Of a stretch of DNA of 64,000 nucleotides, positions 20,161 to 30,595 are shown one piece after another. The notes under the pieces are model-generated. The model worked only from the letters and a program-made list of their open reading frames with translations. It was not told the DNA's origin and searched no databases. The stretch is from Cheilinus undulatus. Taxonomy: Eukaryota; Chordata; Actinopteri; Labriformes; Labridae. A program made the translations under genes and the position numbers. The DNA is taken from the NCBI RefSeq assembly GCF_018320785.1, contig NC_054875.1, positions 17,176,632 to 17,240,631 on the forward strand. The letters are read 5' to 3'. Numbering within the stretch: the first letter of the stretch is position 1; the number at the start of each line of letters is the position of its first letter.

Positions 20161-21600
20161 CAACCCAGCCATTTAATGTAGAGGAAGGAACCTGAAACGA
20201 TGCATGAATACAGAGATCCAACCAGCTTTCATTCCAGCCTTTAGACGCTCGTGAAGCTCTACCATCCACCAAGAGAGGGAAATCGTGAATGCAGGCAAAG
20301 GTTTTTTTTTCAATTAAAACAACTAAAGATCAGTTTTCTTCTCGATCTACGTTAACCCGTGCAATTTCTCTTAATGGCCAGATTTAGTGCCATACAAGAA
20401 CGGAAGTTTTTAATGCAGGACGGCTGCCTTTTACAGTTGGAAAAAAATAATCTTTTATCGACTCTTTTGTCGGATGTACTGGTTTCGATTTTTACATGTT
20501 AAAAACACACACATCTACACATGCACACATATGATACATGCACAAGGACCATTATCTTCGCTGTCCAAAGACTTACACAAATCATGGAAACATTTTCAAA
20601 CAGCTACAAAAGGCCTGACGTTCATCGGATGGCCTAAATTCTTTCGGACCGATATAGTAATTGAAAATGTGCAAATCAAGGTTGCACATCAGTCCTAAAA
20701 GAAAAATATTAATTTATTTTTTCTAGTGATGTTTTGCTTTTAAAGTTACGTTTTAATTTCTCAAAGGAAAATCAGGCATAGATATGCGGCAGAGATAAAG
20801 ATGTAGGCAGACACAGGCTTGATTATTATATCAGAACGTGAAAATAATTCACCCATATACTATAACTACAGATTTCAAGTTGCCCACACATTTAACAGCT
20901 GAATTCCAGATGAACGTGTTCAGCAGGCTGGAAAGAAATGCAACTCGTTGTTGATGTGATGAACGTGCAGCAGCTGGCCTGGTGCAGCACCACGGACAGC
21001 TCCTCCAACACGGAGAGGAGAAGGGAGGCACCGAATTAAACACACGCAGTGCATCTATCTGCTTTATTCATATTTTCTACAGGGAAACATTTAGTGAAAT
21101 CTGCAATTTGAAAAATGGGAGCGCGTGTTTTTTTTTTTTCTTCTTTTTTGGGGGCGGGGTGCTTATAGATCTCTGATGAAATCCCCAGGAACATGAAGCA
21201 CCTCATCGTCTTCTTCAGTACAGAATTGTGGCCCACTGTGGCAAGAAAGGTTGAAAACAATTCACTAGTTCACTAATTCATTTCACCTCCGAGATAACAA
21301 GCCTTAAATAACTGGGAATTTCACTGCCGAGAAGGAGAAAATGAAGATTGCTTATAATGTCAAAAGAATGAATTGTCATTATTCGAGTAGAGGAAAGGGG
21401 AAAACGTGAGACTATAATTCACAAGAAACACTGCAAGACGAAAACGTAACATGGATTACAGAGGTCTTAATTTAGAAACCTGCCGGAGGACAGAGAAAGT
21501 TCCGCATATTTTCATGCTTGGCTTGGGTTGCTTTGCCAGCTGCTGCTTGTGTTCAGGCCAACATTGTGTTTGTTAGTGAGTGTGTGTCATCCATGTCTGC
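20161..21600. other. slc32a1 upstream intergenic DNA
   Basis: There is no gene I can defend. It includes a T-rich run at about 21128-21146 and short open frames only. Conserved noncoding control elements are possible here, but single-sequence reading cannot show them. Confidence 0.4.
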
Positions 21601-21618
21601 GGGTATGTACGCGCGTTC

Positions 21619-21642
21619 GTGTGTGTGTGTGTGTGTGTGTGG
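21619..21642. repeat. (GT)n microsatellite
   Basis: About a dozen uninterrupted GT units following GCGCGTTC. Confidence 0.9.
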
Positions 21643-22160
21643 GGTTAGGCCAAGTGAAGAAATAGGGAGAGTCCTTGAGGCATAACTCCCTCCCCCCATC
21701 ACACGCACAATCCGCGGGCTAACGCTGGGACTGGCTGCAAATGTCACCCACGCGCACACCAAAAAGAAGGCACGCAAAATCTCACCCTAATTACTGAAAA
21801 TTAAAAAAAAAAAAAAAATCTACCACAACTCAAAAATCTATATTAAAACAAGTAGGCCTGTAAGTAGGTCTATGAATGCTGCATAACACACAGGAGTGGA
21901 ATGACAGAACACTGAAAAACTTAAAAGTAGCAAAAAATCCAACGACCGCCAAGATGTGTCACAAAACGGATTTCCAGTTGATTTTTTTTTTTTTTTTTCT
22001 GTGAAAAAGGTCTTAATTTGGTTGCTGGGGCAACCCAATGTGGCTTTAAAGCTACAAAGAAAAGGATTAATCCACGCTCGGTGTGTGTGTGAGAATAAGA
22101 GACGGCAAGATAAAGACACTCAGAGAGGGGTGTGTGAGCTCGATTCTCTCTCCCTCTTCT

Positions 22161-22176
22161 GTGTGTGTGTGTGTGG

Positions 22177-22242
<66 letters not shown>
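22161..22242. repeat. Compound (GT)n(GA)n microsatellite
   Basis: About 19 GT units with one GGGT interruption (22161-22198) switch directly to about 21 perfect GA units (22199-22241). One strand is therefore alternating purine-pyrimidine followed by pure purine. Confidence 0.95.
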
Positions 22243-22319
22243 AAGGGGAGGTACGGGCTTATTCTCGTCTAACAGCCATGCAGCGCTGACTGGAAGCAAT
22301 AATCTCTGATAGTTGCCAT

Positions 22320-23200
22320 GGCCACAGTATTTGAGGGGGGTGTGTGCGTGTGTGCTGACATGTGAAATAAAGTAGATTTCCTATTCCTTTATTCCTTTAT
22401 TTTTTTTCTTATATAGAGCCTTTTTATTAATGTTTAAAAAAAAACTTTGCATCATCATTTGAGTAAAACACTTGGCATGCCAGTTTACATGAGTTGTTGT
22501 GGATGCAAGGTAAGCCCCCCCCCAACAGGGCTCCTGATTTCCTCATATGAGCAAAAAATGGTCAGTCCATTTCCCCTTGTAAAACTATATATTTTCTAAT
22601 ATAATTTATTATGAATAAATAAATATAATTAAAAAATGTAAAATTTTGTTACAGGGTAGTCAACTGTGTTTGTTCAAATTACAGTGCAGAAATGTGTTAA
22701 ATACAATAAAACAAAAATACAACTATTCTGATCAAATCTACACATCCCTTCTTAATTTGAACGCTGGGAAATGATACCAGCAACAGTAGATGGGGAAAAT
22801 AAAACTCAAATGGCAAGAATTTGTCAAAGCAGTAGTGTATTGTGCAAAGTGTTAAAAAGTTGCTGAAAAGGTTGACATCCTGTCAACCAAGGCAGAGACC
22901 TTTCCCCTCAAAACACAAATAACATTAACTTTTAAAGGTATGGATATTTTAAAAAACAAACAGCAGGGTTGCAGGATGGTATTTTATCCAGAAAAGCAGG
23001 CTTCCCATTTAATGTTCTTAAATTATGCTGACAAAAATGACAGGGATGCAGTACAGATGGCATATCAGTAAGTTTGTGCCCCATGTGGGGCCAAAAACAG
23101 TGTGGAACAAGTTTTTTTTTTTTCTTCGTTTTTTTACTGGAGCCCCTTTTAATTTAGACTATTTTGAGGAAGTCAATGATATGTATTGTATTGTACTGTA
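22320..23200. other. AT-rich intergenic stretch
   Basis: I see no gene or recognisable element. It contains A- and T-runs and a short C-run at 22517-22525. Confidence 0.45.
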
Positions 23201-23206
23201 TACTAC

Positions 23207-23280
23207 TTGTAATAATATATAATAATATATATAATATAATATAATATAATATAATATAATAATACATATAATATTATATA

Positions 23281-23342
<62 letters not shown>

Positions 23343-23344
23343 TA
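23207..23344. repeat. AT-rich microsatellite, (TAATA)n then (TA)n
   Basis: Degenerate AATAT and TAATA units (23207-23285) lead into a near-perfect (TA)n run of roughly 25 units (23287-23336). Such runs are common sites of length change and assembly error. Confidence 0.95.
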
Positions 23345-23405
23345 ATTGTTATAATACTTGTATTGTATTGTATTGATATTTCAACTTCATCCTAGGAGTT
23401 TTTAC

Positions 23406-23480
23406 AAAATAAATGAATGAACACATAAATGAATAAGTAAGTGAGTAAGTAAGTATGTGAGTAAGTAAATAAATAAATAC
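23406..23480. repeat. Degenerate (AAAT/TAAG)n tetranucleotide repeat
   Basis: Tandem AATG, TAAG and AAAT tetramers with frequent substitutions, 60 bases beyond the (TA)n run. This is a decaying tetranucleotide array. Confidence 0.75.
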
Positions 23481-23964
23481 ATGCTTTGATTCCTGCCTGG
23501 TCAGCATTTTCACAAAGTTTGAGTTTTGTTTTACGGCTTTTGTAACATTCATCTCCAGGCTTTTATGTCACTACTAAAAGATTATTCAAACCAGTTCATA
23601 AAAATATAATATCACTGGCTAAAGAACACACAGTATGTATTTTATAATAATAACATATAGCCTTTTATTATCTCTTCTTTTGTATGATTTTATAGTTTTA
23701 TGTATTTTTTCCCATAAGGATGCTGGCACTTGCCATCTTCATTCTAATGTGATATTGCTGTATTTATGTGATGGATACATTTTACAGCTTGCAGGCATGG
23801 CATGTTTTGCTTTTGATTATGAAGCTATAAAGCTCATAAGCTCATACTGTATGTCTATAGATATATAGACTGACTATTGTGGCAATTTTCAACTTTGGGG
23901 TTCCCAGATGATTGCTGTGGTTGCTGGATGGTTGTGAAGACTACACTGAAATGACAGATCAGGT

Positions 23965-25250
23965 GAAGTATGGAAGCATATGACACCTCACTTTCCCCTT
24001 TCAACCTTGGCCCTGTACAGTTTTGGCCTCCTGACTGTCATCATCCAGGCCTGCGCCTGGACCATGTCCCATCTCTCCAGGTATCTTCCCAGCTGACCCC
24101 TCAACACATGGCCACCCCTAATGTCTGGTCCAGCCCACTGGGTCCTGGGCATCAAGTATGGTGAGCTGGAAAGTGCCAGCAGCTGATCCTACTTATCCCC
24201 ACTCTCCAAAGCGCATCAACATTTGAAACACGGTCTATACAATGATACCCGAGAGCGTTAGACCAGGAGGACCAAGTACCCAAAGACTGACTTTCATCCA
24301 CATGCTCGCAAGGAACACCACATCGCCTTGCCCAGTCCAAGTCTTCTGTTGGTCTCAGCCTCACAGTTAGAGAAATTATGGATTATGCTGCTAAGGTTGG
24401 TGAACTTCTCCACAACTTTCACACTCTCACTATCCACAGATACAGATTCAGTGGTAGCAAGGCGTTCCTGAATGCCTTGATCTTTGTTTTGACCCAGGAG
24501 ATGCACAGTCTCAACAATCAGCCTCCTCAGTCAGCAAGTCAAGAGCCCTCCAAGGACATCTACAGTCTCCATAAGGCTCACAGCATCATCAGCAAAGTCC
24601 AGATCAGTGATCTGGACATCATCAAATGACACTCCTGCCTCATCCCAGAATCAACTAGGAAGAAGTCAGGGATGGAGCCACCACACTTCACAGCACTCTC
24701 TGTAGGGCAGATATTAGCTGGATGAGTGGACATGGAATTCCCAAAAGAGCTCAAGTGCCAGGATGCAGTCTACCATAGACCTCTAGGTGTAAAGCCCAGC
24801 AGAAGTATCAAGGACCTTGCCCGCACTGAGAGAAGTTTCCTTTGTAGTTGTTACACTCTAGCACCTCACCCTTTCCCTTCCAGACTGGGACAACAATGTC
24901 CCTCTTTCATTCACTAGGGACGATTTCTGTTCTCTCTATGGAGCAGATGAGGGCATGTAACCACAGGAGGAAGGTTTCACTGCCCACCTTGAGCATCTCA
25001 GCCTGGATCCTGCATACACCTGGTTTTTTCTCAGCCTTTAGTTTGTTCACCACTTTCCAAGGCTCCTTGACAGTTGATGGCAATCCCAACCCGAGCAAGC
25101 TCCCTTGACATCACAGGTATATGAGAGTCCTCCTGAAGGGAATTCCAGGTGCCAACCTGAAAAGACTGGCTCTGGTTGAGCAACAGTTAAAAACCAATTG
25201 ATGACTCTAACCTACCTGGGTAGGGATTTCCTCCTAATGCAGTAACATTG
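23965..25250 (-). mobile_element. RTE-type LINE remnant (reverse transcriptase, 3' part)
   Basis: Translation of the - strand, in shifting frames, recovers reverse-transcriptase blocks of a non-LTR element. NKLKAEKKPGVCRIQAEMLK (about 25010-24980) is the conserved 'K-GKAPG-D-I-AE-LK' box. VESVSVDSESVKVVEKFTNL (about 24445-24385) precedes the usual 'YLGS-I' box, and CEAETNRRLGLGKAMW (about 24360-24310) follows it. The distal C-terminal part continues to about 23965. The FADD catalytic box is not readable, and a large part between the palm blocks is missing (about 24700-24900 keeps no clear motif). It is a dead, multiply frameshifted copy. Clade (RTE) is assigned from memory of similar fish proteins. 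Confidence 0.7.
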
Positions 25251-25880
25251 GCAGCAACTAGGGCCCAAAAAGCTTTGTCCCCTTGCCTTCATGTGACATG
25301 CAGCTCATCTAATGGCTGCAGAGTCAGGAGTACTCAGAGGATCTTTAATTTGCAGGTGTTTACATGGGAAGTAATGTAAGGTTGTGGGGGTGCAAACTTT
25401 ACACCCGAGGCAAGGGACACCAACCTGCTTTCAGCTGTGTTATCAAGCGCCGTAACATAAAACGAAAGATTAAAGATTAAATACAATTTTTTATCTGGGC
25501 TGGTTTTCGCAGTAAAGATCTTGTACCAGAGTTAGTTTATTTCATTAATATGACTCAGGAGAGAAGGTGGGTGGTTTGAGTAGTAGAAGCACAGCTTTTT
25601 GAGAGTATCACACACCTTCATATAGCTTACTGCTGTCACTTTATGTTTACCTTCTTGTTGAACTGTTCTCTTGTCCTCTTGTATCCACTCTCTGTCATCC
25701 TCTTGGAATATAGCTGGAACGTTTCTGTATTTTTCGGTGTTTTATTCATATGGATCCTAATAAAATTGTCTCCTCTTTCACCCATGTGCCTCCGTGGCTC
25801 ATTTTATTTTGGTGTGGGATTTCCTTTTTCTGGTTCTCATGCCATAATTTCCTATCATTAATATGAAGGTCTGAACCTTT
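25251..25880. other. Intergenic, no feature recognised
   Basis: Ordinary AT-rich DNA. The only open frame of note (25643-25861) is compositionally simple and hydrophobic, with no domain I recognise. Confidence 0.4.
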
Positions 25881-25884
25881 CAAA

Positions 25885-26081
25885 ATAATGCTTTCACATT
25901 GGGCATGATCCGGATCATGGTTCAGTTTCAGACCAAGACCATCTCTTTTGGTTGGACCAAGGTCCAGCTGCTTGGTCTGGACCATGATGGTCCAAGGGAG
26001 GTTTCACACCTATTGTTTTGGTTCAGATCAAACTGAATTGCCTAAAGTCTGACAAAAGTACATAGGTGTGAAAGCACCCTT
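25885..26081. mobile_element. MITE-like inverted-repeat element
   Basis: The ends pair imperfectly: 'ATGCTTTCACATTGGG' on the left (25888-) and 'AGGTGTGAAAGCACCCTTA' on the right (26063-26081). The interior is rich in short palindromes built from GGTCC, TGGTC and GACCA blocks. This matches a short non-autonomous DNA element type seen in fishes. No coding capacity is present. Confidence 0.55.
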
Positions 26082-26423
26082 AGTGTGACCCCAATCTTTG
26101 GAGACACCAGCTGCTTTATAAACAACACAACAACCATGAGTTTACCTAGAAAACCTTGGCTTGACACCTAACAAAAACTTATAGTGACATTGAACTCAGC
26201 TGGAATTGGTGAGTAATTAAAGGCCAAGCCCCACTGTCTTGTCCTGTAAACTGCTAAATGCACATAGACAGTATTAGTGTCACGTCATGCAAGCCTGAGT
26301 GACATAGCTCACAGTATGGTTGTGTTTAACTATGCAGTGTAAAATATGATCATACATCGCTGGAGCTTGCCACAACATAGCACACACAGCTATGCTATGC
26401 CTGAGCAAGGTGTGGTTAAAATT

Positions 26424-26448
26424 AAAAAAAAAAAAAAAAAAAAAAAAA
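26424..26448. repeat. Poly-A tract
   Basis: A run of about 25 A. It may be an old retroposon tail, but no source sequence is recognised to its left. Confidence 0.7.
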
Positions 26449-26872
26449 CATTTTGGCTATATTGGAGAGCCTGAGTACATTTTTGAGCAGTTGCAAATGG
26501 TCCAGCCTGGAAGTGTTCATGGCCAGCGTCAAGAGAGCCAACAGTTCCATCTGCCCACCGAAAATATAGCAACCATAGACATATGTAAACGATTCATTGA
26601 TTGGCTGGCCGTACTTTGACATCAACACCATATTGCTGGAGGCAGTTCAACAGTGTAAAGTAATGAGATTAGACAAGGAATATGTGAGTTTTGGAAGAAA
26701 AAGCTCAGATTATATTGAATCATTTGAATCATTTTGACACAATAAACGATATTCATGCAAGTACCAATAGTTCAAACCACTTAGACAAAAAATGAGTGGG
26801 ATTTTATAAGTGCAACAGGAAAATGGCAGCTATTCACCATGATTTAAATTCTTTTTACATATATACATACAT

Positions 26873-26874
26873 AC

Positions 26875-26932
<58 letters not shown>
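26873..26932. repeat. (GATA)n then (GA)n microsatellite
   Basis: About 12 perfect GATA/ATAG units are followed by a short AG run, with ATAC units on the left edge. Confidence 0.95.
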
Positions 26933-26939
26933 TGAGAGG

Positions 26940-27990
26940 GAGCGCGAGACTTATTGTACTATAGGCGGCAGTTTATTTATTTATTTATTTTTCCGTTTAT
27001 TTTTCAGGGACAATACATAAGCATTGCTGCATTTAATTACAGTGCAACCAATGCAATGTATAAAAGACATCTAGCCATGGCTAATTTGCAGTCCTTGTCC
27101 CTGGTTAGGCTTTTAAGAAATAACGCATATGATACAACAGAATAAAATGGACATAAAAGACTAACAATGGCAGTAGACATAAATGAACAACCAAGATAAA
27201 TTCGATTTTCAGTCTCTGTACCATCACTAGAATTCATGAACCTATAGCAAGTTTGAGAACATATCTATTTATTCATATTCTTATTTTAGTGAATTGTGCC
27301 ATGAAGCTATCGCATGATGCAGTCTCATAAATACTTTACTTATACATAACAGCCTGAAGTGAGTTCGACCAAAAAAATGAGGTAACAGAACTTAAGATTT
27401 TGTTCATTTTATTTCAAACCATATTATAGATATTGAGAGAAATTCAATATATAACATCATGTACATTACTTTAGTTAAACTTGAAGTGATTTGTCTCTGT
27501 TGATTCTTCAAATGAGTTAAATTACACTCATGTATTTGACCAGTGTGTATGAACTATCTATTTAGTCCACTGATGATCATACCTGTACATAATAGTAGTG
27601 ACAATCTGATCCAGACTCTGGGTCCACACATGCATGCAGTAAACTGAGCTGTGAGCTGGACTGTTGTGGATCTGGAAAGGACTGTGATTGTCTCTGGGAG
27701 ATCAGGAAGTCCTCCATTCCTCTGTCTGCTGGGATTTTCTGGGTTTTATCTTTATGCACACAGATGAAGAAAGTTTCCCGTCTCTCCTCTCTTTTCTGGA
27801 CTGTCTGTTAGGAGATGGCTGTTTTCGCCCTGAAGTCTGTAGGAGTGGGCATTTGTGAAGGAGATGGACTTCTTCCTCTTTTTCTTATCAGTCAGTCATT
27901 CTTTTGGAGACCCGCCTCATCAGCATGCATCCAAACTAAAAGAATAAAATCATTCTTTTAAACGTGTTAATGGTAATAACTTACATTTGT
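26940..27990. other. Intergenic, no feature recognised
   Basis: AT-rich DNA with a (TTTA)n run near 26971-26991. Short frames only. Confidence 0.4.
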
Positions 27991-28007
27991 ACAAAACACT
28001 CAGAAAT

Positions 28008-28592
28008 AAGGGGTGGAAAGTAACTAATTACATTTACTCAAGTTATTGTAATAGAGTAGCATTTTTGTGTACTTGTACTTTTTTGAGAACTTTTCTAAAT
28101 CACTACTTTTACTTTGACTTTAATACATTTGAGGGAAGTATTGTACTTCACTACATTTTAAAAAGTATTAAGTACTGAGTAAAAGACTAAAAGCCAAAAT
28201 GAGGCGATTTTAGCTTTCGGCTGACAAGAAAATGTCCTGAAGTTTGACTTTTTACAGCACATGATGGTCAGCAGAGAGAGAATGATTCCACATTTCATCC
28301 AGTTGCTGAATTTGACTTTAGGTTAAGTCTCACCTTATAACGACAACCTGGTTATAGATTCATATTCTCTTGTAGTTATTTCACATTAAGAAAATATCAT
28401 ACTTTACTATAGAATAACCTCAGGTATCAAAAATAGCTACTCAGTACTTTGAGTAAATTTTAAATGACTTACTTTTTACTTTTTCTTAAATAGATTTACA
28501 GATTACTACTTTTACTTCTACTTAAGTACATTTTATCCAAAGTAAATTGACTTTTACTTCCGTACAAAAGTCTAGTACTTTTTCCACCTCTG
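28008..28592. mobile_element. Tol2-like hAT MITE with intact 8-bp target duplication
   Basis: A 585-bp element begins AAGGGGTGGAAAGTA and ends TACTTTTTCCACCTCTG. The reverse complement of the end, CAGAGGTGGAAA, differs from the start at only two of the first twelve positions. An identical octamer TCAGAAAT lies on both sides (28000-28007 and 28593-28600), as expected for hAT insertion. The subterminal DNA is dense in TACTTT, AGTAC and TTACTTAAGTA-type motifs, as in the ends of Tol2. It has no coding capacity, so it is non-autonomous. Confidence 0.9.
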
Positions 28593-28924
28593 TCAGAAAT
28601 AAACCTGCAGATGTCCAGCACCCTCACTTTTAAAACACATTCTCCTCTTCTGAAATAACATTACATTTTAGAAGGATTTAGAGCCATAAAACACAATACA
28701 GAAGGCTAGTAGTTCATTTATTTTACATGCCTCAACCATAAACCCTATTACAGTAACAGAGAGCTTTACTTTATAGCTCTTTAATGATCAGTATTAACAT
28801 GAAATCCCCTCCTATTATCAGATATTATGACTTGATGCAAGCTTCGTGTTCTTCATTAAACACAAAAATAACAGGCTACAGATCTATAAAGTCACATCAT
28901 TACTCTATAATTATGTTAATCTGG

Positions 28925-29450
28925 ATAAATTCCATGGACTGTAGAAAGAATTGAACAAACCCCGTATGATGTCAGTCGTCTGCTTACAATAGGCGGACTC
29001 TAACGGCTCTTGAAGCCAATCCGTGGAGGCTTCCATATTGACGTCGCAGTCTCAACCAAACTTTGGATCAACCTAACAGCTGCCCACTAAGTGCGACTTC
29101 CTGTCAGCCTGCTAGCTAGCATTCCGGTTGACAAACAGAGTCTCTGCCTGCCGAGCTATCTGTCAATCAAATGAGACGCACCAATCAGCTTTCATCCTAA
29201 ATATAATTCAAACGATCGTGGTACAAAAAAATTCACCCCCTGTACAGTGGGAGCACAATAAGACACTAGCTATTGAGACATGATTGATGTTTTGAACCAG
29301 GCTGTAAAACAGTTTATTTTGTGTCAAAACCGTCTGTTTAACATCTGTGCAGACGGAACTTCCGGTGTTCCTGCAACCAGCTCCAAGTGGACACTCGCGG
29401 TATAGCAATTTTTTGCACTTCTGCATTGGCTTCATTTTTCAGGACCGAAG
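28925..29450 (-). repeat. Interspersed repeat family copy A (~525 bp)
   Basis: The reverse complement aligns by eye with 41955-42475 along its whole length. Shared blocks include the end CTTCGGTCCT, AATGAAGCCAATG, 'GTGCAAAAAAATTGCTATAC', CTAGTGTCTTATTGTGCTCC, 'GGATGAAAGCTGATTGG', TCATTTGATTGACAGATAGC and 'TGTAAGCAGA'. It contains a CCAAT box, several CpGs and no long frame. No terminal inverted repeat or poly-A end is evident, so the class is unknown. Confidence 0.8.
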
Positions 29451-29809
29451 GTTGCTGCTTGGTGTCAACACGATTGTTTTACTGCTCCAAATTGCGTCAT
29501 AACCTCCAGAATCCCAAATCATAAATATCAAACACTTTTGATATTTATGATTCTATGTCGTTGTGCCGCTGACGGAGTACCCACAACAACCAAGGAGACA
29601 TGCAGACCAGGTAGCGTCACAGCCAGATCATATGTATTTTCACCACTCACAACCATGAACCCAACTTTCCTTAATTTCAGCCATGATTTCATCCCAAGTC
29701 TTTCCCTTGTATAATGATTTTTGCTTCACCTGTAATGCATGCCAGGACAGCCTGTTGTGGAGAGACAGCAAGACGGTATTGACAGACATCTGTGTTTTGT
29801 TTTGTTTTT

Positions 29810-30200
29810 TCTGAAGTCATGTGATCACTCGAGGTCGTAGGCAGGTCAACAGGTGTGTGGTCTCCAGTAAACTTACAGTCTGGCTGAGTTGTCTAGTGTG
29901 TGCGTTCAGAGGATGAAAAATCTTTGAAAATTGTCCTGAAGTCTCTGGTCTCCCACAGTTTAAAAATCGTTCCAGATTTAAAAAATCGTCTGGTGTGTGG
30001 CCGGCCTTAGCCCCAGCAGCAGTTTTGTCAGAACTGGACGACATTTCTTTATTAAAACAAGGGCAGGAGAGCAACACTAAAAGCTTTTCATGCCAGAGAA
30101 GATGTTTTCGCTCTTCTCCTGGCCTGTTTCAGCATGAGCATACCTGCCAACATTTAGGTTTTAAAATATGGGAGTCTTTTTTAGGGGGAGGGAGAGGGCA
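29810..30200. repeat. Probable repeat segment, partly shared with 33.1-33.4 kb
   Basis: About 29985-30115 resembles 33265-33390: both carry AGCAGCAGTTT, GAACTGGA and 'AAAAGCTTTTC' followed by GCAGAG and GATGTTTT in the same order. The first part contains 'TCTGGTGTGTGGCCGGCCTTA', which I associate with terminal sequences of short DNA elements in fishes. No coding. Confidence 0.5.
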
Positions 30201-30590
30201 TGGCCAAGAGATGTGCCTTGATGCAACATGTATGAGCCACATAGAGGTAGGTGTACCTGTTGTCTTCAAGTTTTGTGGAAACACAGACTTTACCTTTAGT
30301 GGGGATATACATTCTTTGAGAGGGGGAACTGTGGTTTTCACTTTTATTTTTACTATCCAGATTTTAACATAATGGGGAGTTTAACTTTAAAACTGTTTCC
30401 CCCTGAAATTCAACATTTGAGTACATTAACCTTATATTATTTTGCCATAGCAATATCTTTCATTGTAGAATTGCTCATATTAGCAGACAATGTTTTTAAA
30501 ACTCCCGCCTTGGTCACCTGTGATGCTTCTGCAAATCCTGACAGTGTTTACTGTAACTTTCTTTAATATGTCACTGTTTCAAATCACATG
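30201..30590. other. Intergenic, no feature recognised
   Basis: I see no domain, array or terminal-repeat structure. Short frames only. Confidence 0.35.
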
Positions 30591-30595
30591 TTAAC

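Noticed and set aside
21921..22309. Frames encoding Ser-Leu, Thr-His, Arg-Glu or Val-Cys repeats
   Set aside because: They are translations of the (GT)n(GA)n microsatellite.
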